The notes beneath the pieces are model-generated. The model did not search any database and had not been told where the DNA came from. It saw only the letters and a program-made list of their open reading frames with translations. This document shows, piece after piece, positions 55,335 to 64,000 of a stretch of 64,000 nucleotides of DNA (within the stretch, counting starts at the first letter, position 1; each line of letters opens with the position of its first letter). A program made the position numbers and the translations under genes. The stretch is from Lutjanus erythropterus (taxonomy: Eukaryota > Chordata > Actinopteri > Lutjaniformes > Lutjanidae), in NCBI GenBank assembly GCA_020091685.1, contig CM034613.1, positions 25,049,541-25,113,540 of the forward strand, read 5' to 3'.

Positions 55335-58300
55335 ATGCTTCATCCAATGATCCAACACGTCACTATCTGTCTCTCTATACTGTCCTTTGGAGGTAATTTC
55401 TACACAAAACACTCCAGAAACACATTATTGTGTTGGAAAACAGAATAATCAACTCTTCTGACCAAAAAGAAATAGAAAAAAACCCAAACAAATCCAATCC
55501 TGCCTTTATAATTTTGGTCAGAAGAGTTCAATAAAATCAGTGACATTGTAATAATTCAACTCAAAACTGAGGGTGCATTCAGTCATTTCGTCCGACCAAA
55601 AAGAAAAAACGATCCATTGCTGCATTTTGCTTCTGGTTTGGTTTCTGTTCACACTGAGTTTTCAGGAAATGAACCAAGAGCCGACAGAGCGGCTGACACA
55701 CAGTTTCTGCTGCTGCTCTGTCGGCCCTGAATGTTTCTACACTGAGTTATAAAGCAGTTGATTTTCATTTACTCATGAAAGAAAGAGAGAAAGCACCAGA
55801 AAAACATGGCCCTTCACCCTATTTTCATAGGAGGTGTTATGTTTTCAGGATGATTAATTCACAATTCACAATCACAAAAAGAAAGAAATATGAGGAAACT
55901 TCTATCCTAAAAACTCAGTGGATCTATTTTTAAAAAAAATATTTGCTTGCATAAAAATGTTAACATTAAAATCTTTAAATTTAAAATGTTTTTTTTAAAG
56001 AACTAAAAATGTGTTGCAAAGTGAAGTTAGCATGCTAACCAGTTTGCCCCTTAGCCTGTCCTGTCAGGAGGCGATAGTCCATCCCTTCATAGTTTCAGAT
56101 AGAAGATGTATGAAAGCATTTTCACTTTAATAAATAAACAAAATAAACTCACAAAATGTCAAGAAATTAAATCCATGATCCACCGCCCTGTAGTCTAGTT
56201 ACAGCCAACAACAACAAAAGAAAGTGCAGGGATCAGATTAAGTGCAGCAGACTTTGAGACGGTCACCCCGCCAGAAAAACCACAGAGCCAGAATAATATA
56301 CACATGTAATACATGTATATACATAATAATTTATTATTATTTTTATTATAACTATAATAATTATTACTATTGGTATTGGTATCTGTCCTGGATATCTGAT
56401 GACTGATGGAACCTCCAGTGCTGCATTCACACCTTCTAGCAGACTTTCAGATGGTAGTAGTAGAGTTACTTGTATATTAGCAATCCAACAGGTCCAAGTT
56501 CTCTGCCCTATCCACCCATGTTTTGTCACAGTAGCCCACGTCTCATCAGGATGTCCTGGTTCACCAACACCTGATGCAGATCTTGTTAAACCGGGCGACG
56601 TCCGAGCCCTTAGGACTCCTGCATTTGTGGTATCTCTCATCCTGAAGTAGGCTAACAGCACCAAGGATCTTGTCTAAGGTCCTGCACTGGATTGATGGAA
56701 TTACCTTGAGCAGGAATCAAACCCCAGTCCTCCATGCTGCAGTCAGTAGTGCTGACTTAGAGGTCACTGCTCTCCTGTCCAACATCTATCTTAGTTTAAT
56801 GTGTCACTTTGTTTTTACTTTTTAAAAGAAAATGTTAATTAGCACCGAACACAAAGCACAGCTGAGGTTTGGGGGGAATGCCACAAATATTATGAAAAAA
56901 CTGTACATGCAGCCCTGAATATTTACTTGAAGCTCAAAATGTGATGAGTCAGATGTTTGTAATTTTAAAAAATGACTTTATTAAATTATTTTTAGAATGT
57001 AAAATTCATTAATTCAATTTGACATCATTTATAACTTTTTCTATGATTTCTTGTTTTTCCTTTTGTTTTCCTTACAGTGAGGTCAGAGCTGATTTGTTCA
57101 GATCAGCCAATCGTAGCCCTGGCTCGTGATGATGTCATTCTGCCATGTCACCTTCAACCTCCCATCAGTGTCAGTTCTGAGACAGTGGTGTGGATCAAAC
57201 CTGATTTGGACTCAGTTTATGTCCACGTTTACGAAGATGGACAACTGGTGAAAAATGGCACAAATCCGTCTTATAATTCCCGCACAAAACTGTTTGTGGA
57301 TGAACTGAAGAATGGAAACGTCTCCCTGAAAATCATCAACGTGAAACTCTCTGATGAAGGAAAATACTTTTGCATCCTTCCATTGATGCAGAAGGAAGCT
57401 TCTGTCCAGCTCACTGTTGGTAAGTCAGACTCGCTGCTTCAAGCACAAAGATGATAAATGACACATTTCTGCTCACTGTGAAGAGCAGTAACACAACTGT
57501 GCATTAACAGTTAGTAACTGTGCATTAACAGTTATTAACTGTGCATTATCAGTTATTAACTGTGCATTAACAGTTATTAACTGTGCATTAACAGTAAAGA
57601 ACAGTGATACAAGAAAACACAGAAAATCAGGAAGGAGAGAAACACTTGAAAAATTAAACATAAAATCAACAGTGACATGAAAAAAACATAAAAGATGCCC
57701 TGTGGAGTTTTCAGTTCTGATTACAGTCAGTCTAACAAACATGCTGAATGCATTTCCTGGTGGGAACTGTTAATCAATCAACCATTCAAACTTTATTTGT
57801 GCAGCACTTTTCATACAAATAAATAATTACTTTGTAGTTAAATAAAGAACAAAAATAAGAAGAGCACTCAATAAAAACAGGACCTGAGAAAACACTATCA
57901 TAAGTGAGAGGTAATAAAGCATGCATCAGTGTCTCTGTGTTGGCATAGTAGAGACACAGTCACACTCTGGTGATGTTCTTAACATGAGAAAATGCATTTT
58001 TAGTTATATTTCTAATATATCCTAAGATCCTGCTCAAAGTTAACTCGAGGTTTTTGACTTGCTGACACGGTTTTCAGATCAGTTCTTGCAGTTCTGTGTT
58101 AAGTTTCTCTCTCTGTGCTCCAGGGCCAATAATCAAGACCTCTGTTTTGTCCTGTTTGAGCTGCAGAGAGTTTTCTGCCATACAGGACTTTCTGTCTAAA
58201 TTACAGTTAAAAAGGGCATCAGTGATCCTGAGTCATCAGGAGATACTTTGGTGTACAGCTCTGTATCATCAGCATAACTGTAGAAATTCATGCTGTGCCT

Positions 58301-59257
58301 CCTGATGACGTTTCCAGATGGCGACATTTAAAGATTAAAAAGTGTTGGACCTAAAATTGAACCTTCAGGGACACCACAATCTGTTTTATAGCTTTATGAT
58401 GAATCCATGGTTACATGAAATTCTGTATTGGTAAGATAAGATTTAAACCAGTTTAACACAGTACTGGAAGGGCCGACCAGATAGTCTATCTAAAAGAACT
58501 GTTCTACTCGAATAATGTCGAGGTTCAGTAGCCTGGTGAACCATCAGAACTGGTCCAGAGATGAAGGTCCTCACTCTGGATTCTTTTAAGATGTAGAGGA
58601 GCTGGATAAATGGATAAAATCTTGTTTTGAAGATGTCTCACTGTTGTTATGAAGCTTCATTAGAGATGACCAAAGACACAAACACAGATCAGTTTGTTAT
58701 TTGCTGAAGTGTTTGATCTAAATGAACTGTTTGAAATTCCTCCTGTTTTATCATCAGGTGTCGTCTCCACGCCTCACATAGAGATCGTCTCTAAAAATAA
58801 TGCAGGGGTGGTTCTACACTGTGAGTCTGAAGGCTGGTATCCAGAACCTGAGGTGTTGTGGCTGGACGGTGGGGGAAACCTAATTTCTGTTGGACCTACA
58901 GAGACAGTCAGAGGTCCTGATGGTCTCTATACTGTCAGCAGCAGAGTGACTGTGAAGACGAGATACAGCAACAGCTTCACCTGTAGAGTCAAACAGAAGA
59001 TCATCAAACAGACCAGAGAGACACAGATCCATGTTCCAGGTAAAAGACATATTAACATAAATGAAACATGATGTAACTGTATTGGTTTTAAATAGTTCAG
59101 AAGCAGTTTGATAAATAAGGAAAATCATTTTGTTTTGTGTTGTGTCATTTCAGATAATTTCTTCAGGAATTCTTCTTCTTTGAATCTGCAGATCGCCTTC
59201 AATGTTCTTCCCTTTGTTATCATAGTGCTAGTCTTTTTTTGTGATTATAATATCTAA
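55335..59257 (+). CDS. B7/butyrophilin-like Ig membrane protein (IgV-IgC-TM)
   Basis: Likely a cell-surface immune ligand or regulator of the extended B7/butyrophilin family. Coding exons: 55335-55392, 57078-57419, 58758-59039, 59154-59257; all introns are phase 1, as is typical for Ig domain exons. The product is 261 aa: signal peptide about 1-19; IgV domain about 20-133 with Cys43/Cys118 and DEGKYFC; IgC domain about 135-227 with Cys155/Cys209 and the butyrophilin-type stretch CESEGWYPEPEVLWLDGGG; transmembrane helix about 241-257; and a four- to seven-residue tail. N-glycosylation sequons are at Asn79 and Asn100. There is no B30.2 domain and no signalling motif. A 5' noncoding exon ends at 55102. 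The nearest named relatives are MOG, BTN, VTCN1 and HHLA2; orthology cannot be decided by eye. Confidence 0.82.
57495..57595 (+). repeat. 21-bp minisatellite, five units
   Basis: Five units of ACTGTGCATTAACAGTTATT with one or two changes, in the intron after the IgV exon. Confidence 0.9.
57765..58480. repeat. Probable dispersed repeat in the Ig-gene intron
   Basis: The stretch with CTGTTTTGTCCTGTTTGAGC, GCTCTGTATCATCAGCATAA and CCTTCAGGGACACCACAATC reminds me of a moderately conserved repeat seen in many teleost introns. The family is not identified, and no intact reading frame is visible. Confidence 0.4.
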
Positions 59258-59309
59258 GTCACAAATTCATGTACATCAACCTTTCTTAACATCAAAACTT
59301 CTTAAAAAG

Positions 59310-59550
59310 TGTCTCTCAGTACTTTAGTAGCTTCTAACTGAATCTCTGTGGTTTGAAGTTTAGTTTCTCTCCTGCGTCGCTGTTTGTATTTGAAGGTATC
59401 TGCTTTATTTTACTCTTCCATGTTCACTTTCAGCAGATGGTTACTGTTGATGAAAACCCAATATTTCCTGATTTCTGCTTCATTGTAAAAGCTTTTATAT
59501 AACAAAATGTCATGGAACCTGTATTGTGAAGAATTTATAGGAAATGATGT
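59310..59550 (+). repeat. Dispersed sequence shared with 3590-3840
   Basis: Starts 53 bp after the Ig-gene stop codon and shares the same ordered blocks as 3590-3840, including GAATCTCTGTGGTTTGAAGT. Confidence 0.6.
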
Positions 59551-60639
59551 GGTTAAGCAGCGTTTCATAACCACTTGACTGAAGAAAAGTCTGTATCAAG
59601 ACACACCTTGAAGCGAGTACTGTAGCTGCAGATCCCTGCTTCATGAGGTCGACACTCTGAGTTAAACTGATGAAGCACATCTTCCTGTTGGAGGTGAAAA
59701 ACATGTCAACAAATAGATATGAGTAGACGATAAAAACCAAAGGGGCAACGCTAAACTGTGCAACAATGGAGTTTTCATAAGAACTTTCAAGATATTGTCA
59801 GACTCTTAATTGTAATTACGTGTGGTGGTTAATTCAAAAGCATCAGTAGCTCATAGCACAAAAGTCATGAATTAATATTAACATGGTCATAAAATACAGT
59901 AAGCAAAATGTAAATGTAATTATAAAATGTGGCGCAGAGGTGTAAACCTCATCATGGAGTCCTGGATAACTTGTAGCTCAGACACCATTCAGCACAGCTT
60001 CAGCAGGAAAACTGAACATCTGTAATTTGGTTTCAAAGATGAAGAGGAAAAATAAATGAACACCAGTAGTTTGATTTGTGTAAAGAGAAGGGGAGTATTT
60101 TATTTGTACCAACGATAACAACAACTGAATTAACAATGTCTGTATAAAGGTTGATGTTAAAGGTTTGATGTAGTTTATTATCTCTGTCTGTATATGGAGC
60201 GGCACTGCTGCCTCACAGCAAGAAGGTCCTGAGTTTAAAAAAAAAAAGTTATATGTGGTTAAAAATACACACCTTTATATTACATATATACATTTTTTGA
60301 AAAATATTTTTTAACATTTTTTTTTTCATTTTTATGTCAATTTCATTGTGCTTTACTTGTGCAACTCAAGTTTTTGTCTCCTTGTTATACAAGAGGATTA
60401 ATATTTCGGGAAGCATTAATTTTCAGTACAGTATGATAGTATATGATGTTTTAAAATTAATTAAATAATTAAAAAATATATACTTTGTACCCGGCCTCTC
60501 GCCCAGTGTTACCTGAGAGCGGTTACAGAAAATGAATGATTGAATACTTTGGACAGTCCTTCATAAAACAGTAGAGGGAGCCTGTGTACCACCAGCAGCT
60601 CTGGTGAATCTCTACAGATTTCTCTCTTAACTTCTGTAT

Positions 60640-60760
60640 TTCTATATTCTTATGTATACAAATATATTTCTATTCTATTCTATTCTTGAATGGGTGCAAC
60701 TGTAACATGAACAATTTCCCCGGGATCAATAAATTATTTGTGATTCTGATTCTTATTACT
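60640..60760 (+). mobile_element. 3' tail of a non-LTR retroelement
   Basis: TATTCTATTCTATTCTTG followed by GCAACTGTAACATGAACAAT and TTCCCCGGGATCAATAAA, the type of 3' end seen in fish LINE remnants. No coding part is attached. Confidence 0.5.
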
Positions 60761-61514
60761 TTCCTGTTTTTCTGTTCATTTTATGCCTTTTTTATGTGAA
60801 GAACTTGGTGCAGGTCATTTCTTTGTTGTCAAGTTTGAGTTCAAAACTCAACAATCTACCGCAGTACATTGCCTTTAAAAAAAAAATATATCTATTAACA
60901 CATGCAACTAGCAAATGAAGGAAATATCTTCATCAGTTTGATGAATTGATGAAGGAAAAGATGCTGCAAATACAGAAAACAAAACCAAGTACAGAAACAC
61001 TGCGAGTAAAACAGAGAGACGACAACAGAGACGTCCAGAAGACAAGAAGACAATAAACAGTGATGAACTCAGCCAGAAATATAATTATTTAATTTAATTT
61101 AATTATTTATTAAATATATATATATATGTATATATTGTTATCCAGATTGAGTGAAATAATTAAATGAACAGATGATACACTGATCCAACTTAGTGAGTCA
61201 CACAGAAGAACTTCCTTGCTGTGTTTGTGATTCCATGAAAATGAGTCACACTGGCAGAAAGCTGACATGTCCAGAGGGACAAGGGGAAAAACCAACTGAC
61301 AGTCAGACGGAGGAGCAGCGAGAAACACATCGGTGGTGAGTGTTTCCTCTTTCTCTGTATGTTTAAGGAAATCATAACAGTTTTGAACTTTTTTTGAACT
61401 ATATTTGTGCAGAAATTTCTCCTGTCTGAGGAAAAGTTTGTTCTTTATCGAGCTGCCACTTCAGGTCACAGTCGGTTCAGAGAACGTCGAACACTAAAAC
61501 TGAATAAACTTCGT

Positions 61515-61815
61515 CGTTTCAACTTTATTTTCAAAGTTTGTCTCAACATTTCAACTTCATTCTCGACATTTTGACTTTAGTGTCCACTTTACTCTCGTCA
61601 TGTCCACTTCATCCCTGACATTTAGTCTTTATTTTTGACATTTCCACTTTATTCACAACTTCATTCTCAACATTTCTATCATATTTAAAATGTTTTGACT
61701 TTATTTCAGACATTTTGTTTTCAACAGCTTTGTTCTCAGCAATTCAACTTTATTTTTGACATTTAAGCTCAACTTTTGACTTCATTTGTGACATTTTGAC
61801 TTTTGACCTTTTGAG
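61515..61815 (+). repeat. Degenerate minisatellite upstream of the lectin gene
   Basis: About fifteen loose units of about 20 bp of the form CATTTTGACTTTATTTTCGA, in the 5' UTR intron of the lectin gene. Confidence 0.7.
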
Positions 61816-61890
61816 ATCTGATAAAGAAACTGTCACATTTCCAGGTGATATTCCAGCTGTGCAGCACTGAGAGTCAGTGAGGTCTGAGCC

Positions 61891-62973
61891 ATGCGTCCAG
61901 CTGTGGTAACTGCCGTCCTGTTGCTGATATGCATCCTGGTCACCGTGGCAACCAGTCGAGGCAGTAAGAACAGGACTGACTATAAACCATCACCACCAGT
62001 ACTGAAATAAAACACAAGAAACTTCTTCATGACAGCACTTGTGTTCCCACAGTTACTTCGCCTTCCCGCACATGTGGAACTCTTCCAGATGTGCCATGTG
62101 ATGACGGATGGCGCCGCATTGATGTGAGTCGATGTGTTAAATACATCAACACATCAAAAACCTTCCCTGAGGCTCAGGTGACTCAAACACACACAGGCAT
62201 CAGAGCAAAGATAATAAGTTTATGATGAAGTGCTGATGAAGACTAACACATTTCTGTTGATTTCAGGAACACTGCCGCACCTTAAATGGTGATCTGGTGT
62301 CTCTGCACAGTAGTGAGAATATAGTCAACCTGCTTTGTTTGGACTACTATGTCGCATCATATCAAAATTTTTGGATTGGAGCCAAAAAATCAGAGGTAAG
62401 CGGTGAAAGTATCCAGGCAGGTTGTCTGATTGGTCAACTCACTGATGGATGAATGGGCGAGTGTGTGTCACATGTCATCACTGATCAGCACCTTTGTGTT
62501 CTTCAGGGAGGGTTTATTTACACCGATGGATCTGAATTCAACTTCCCAATAAGGCATCAGACCAGGGCTGGTGGGCGGGACTGCGTCGAGTTGAACCTCC
62601 ATCGTAAGGAAAAATAGAAAACAGAACTTTTGAATCCAAAAACAAATCTGTATCTGTGAATAAATCAACAAAACTTCTGAAGAACAATAGACCTCACGCA
62701 CCACCAGGGATTAATGTTTAAATCAGATTAAATCATGGCTTAACTTTAAATTATGTTGCCACATGTTGCACTGTAAAAAACGACCAGGATTATTCTGTTT
62801 GAATACTGACATCGTGTTTAATAAGCTGTCACTGAAGGGATGTTTTCCACTGTACCTCCTGATGCCAATAAATGACATGTTTTCTTTTGTATATTTTTTT
62901 TCCAGTGTTCTTGTTCTTGCTCGATGCACACTGCTCAGAGAGGAAAGATTTTGTATGCGCCAAGAAGATGTAA
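61891..62973 (+). CDS. Secreted C-type lectin-like protein
   Basis: A single-domain C-type lectin-like secreted protein of the size of fish ladderlectin or type II antifreeze-like proteins. Coding exons: 61891-61963, 62053-62177, 62267-62395, 62507-62603, 62906-62973, 163 aa. A noncoding exon probably ends at 61335, and the ATG exon starts at 61845. A signal peptide (AVVTAVLLLICILVTVA) covers about 1-24. The CTLD has the conserved Cys pairs (40/52, 69/159, 135/151) and the WIGA motif at 102-105. Unusual: no EPN or QPD, and the WND motif is replaced by a hydrophobic LFLFLLDA stretch where exon 5 begins. Calcium-dependent sugar binding is therefore unlikely. Extra cysteines at 32 and 90 could pair. 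Confidence 0.8.
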
Positions 62974-64000
62974 TCAACGACAACTGATGTTTTCTAACGC
63001 ATTTTCAATCAGTGTCAACATCGACAGCTGATCAGCTGATATTCAAAGACAACCTGCTCACCCTGCTGATGTCTGGCAAGAGATACAGAAGTATCCACCA
63101 CTGCACCACCAGACTGAAGAGCAGCTTCGTCCCCCAGGCTGTGAGACTGCTTCACTTTTTCCGTAGCAGCATTTTCAAAATTCATTGTCTACTAATCTAC
63201 TGCAAATATAACATTAAATCATCTGAAAAGAAGCAGAAACACTGTTGTGATGTTGTCAGGTTCATGAGATTGGTGTGTTAAAACTATGCCCAAATGATGA
63301 CTTTGATGCTCACCTCCATCATGACAGTGAAGACAGACGCCAGGACTGAGAGGAAACAAACAGCTGACTAATCCACTAAACAAAGTTTTGGTTGAATGCA
63401 TGGGAGTGTGTCAGCTGACATGAAGCCTTCTTAGTCAGCTAAAAATGAAGGGGCTCCACTGCTGCAGAAAGATTCTGTCCAGAGGAAGTGTATACTAACA
63501 CTTCTGCTTTCATTTGGTAGTGAAGTGTGTACAAATACTGCTGACTACTGAATATGTACAGTTTTAATGCAAATTACATGAAAATATTGCTTTAAAAGAC
63601 TGAATGACCCATACTTGGTGGTGCTGAGGTGTTTCTGCAACTATGAGCATTTTTAAATCCCAGCGCTGAAATTTTGGATTTACTTTAAAAATTTGTCATA
63701 CGATTACTGATACTGAATATATTATATATTCACAGAATTATTAAACATCGTGACATGAAAATAATTATTAAATAATGTCATTTAATAACATTTACAAAGC
63801 ATTTTATGGGTCCAAACCCCACTTTTGTTCATGTCCCACATGTTCAGGTATGTAAAACAAGGTAGTTTTCATATAAATGTATAAATAAACTTTACACGCT
63901 ATTAAAATTATATTTTGTTTACTGATTTATTTATACATATTTATTTTTATGATTTTATGGACTATATGGACTATTTTATGGACTATATATATATATATAT
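62974..64000. other. Downstream region of the lectin gene to window end
   Basis: No gene. A non-LTR retroelement tail lies at 63025-63170. AATAAA near 63883 may end a transcript. The window ends in an AT dinucleotide run (63985-64000). Confidence 0.45.
63025..63170 (+). mobile_element. C-terminal remnant of a non-LTR retrotransposon ORF
   Basis: The frame reads GKRYRSIHHCTTRLKSSFVP followed by QAVRLLHFF, which resembles the C-terminal end of reverse-transcriptase ORFs in fish LINEs (Rex/L2 type). The 5' part is missing. Confidence 0.5.

Larger units (their letters stand above)
59258..61200. other. Ig-gene 3' UTR and intergenic region
   Basis: A 240-bp block similar to 3590-3840 lies right after the stop (59310-59550). 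A retroelement-like tail lies at 60640-60760. No gene is supported in between. The 60240-60480 part is very AT-rich. Confidence 0.45.

Noticed and set aside
56263-56664. 133-aa minus-strand frame in the Ig-gene intron
   Set aside because: No domain recognised; it may be a degraded retroelement but I could not name the family.
57497-57595. Possible CRISPR-like array
   Set aside because: Units are contiguous 21-mers without spacers; it is a minisatellite in a fish intron.

Overview
The window looks like nuclear genomic DNA of a ray-finned (teleost, probably percomorph) fish. Genes are split into many short exons with GT/AG introns. There are many CA/GT microsatellites and several dispersed repeats typical of fish, including Tc1/mariner remnants. 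The gene order matches the vertebrate ZNF827-OTUD4-ABCE1-ANAPC10 neighbourhood (human 4q31). No bacterial, viral, CRISPR, rRNA or tRNA features were seen.

Layout from left to right: (1) 289-9203, plus strand: the 3' part of a C2H2 zinc-finger gene, best read as znf827. Five exons are in the window, and a 5.5 kb intron carries a nested Tc1-like insertion. (2) 9.2-19.6 kb: no recognisable gene. It holds dispersed repeats and two inverted copies of an unusual element, each with terminal inverted repeats around an internal 58-bp minisatellite. (3) 19627-37400, plus strand: otud4, an OTU-family deubiquitinase, in 21 coding exons. Its exon 19 reading frame is broken or contains a small intron. A long 3' UTR follows. 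(4) 40364-47689, minus strand: abce1, complete, 18 coding exons, exactly 599 codons. (5) About 50.04-50.36 kb: a CpG-rich divergent promoter with a perfect CRE, separating abce1 from anapc10. (6) 51240-52656, plus strand: anapc10, complete, 186 aa. (7) 55335-59257, plus strand: a compact B7/butyrophilin-like membrane protein (signal peptide, IgV, IgC, transmembrane helix, 261 aa). (8) 61891-62973, plus strand: a secreted C-type lectin-like protein (163 aa) without the usual sugar-binding motifs.

The left two thirds is conserved housekeeping synteny: a deubiquitinase, the ribosome-recycling ATPase, and a substrate-recognition subunit of the anaphase-promoting complex. otud4 and abce1 are tail to tail, and abce1 and anapc10 are head to head, as in mammals. 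The right end breaks from this. Where mammals have HHIP, two immune-type genes of rapidly evolving families appear, which suggests a lineage-specific rearrangement. Exon models were built by hand from splice signals and phase continuity. abce1, anapc10, the Ig gene and the lectin gene all close in frame with correct stops. No new multi-gene biological system could be demonstrated. The most notable items are the paired minisatellite elements, the otud4 frame break, and the long CA tracts sitting next to several splice donors.
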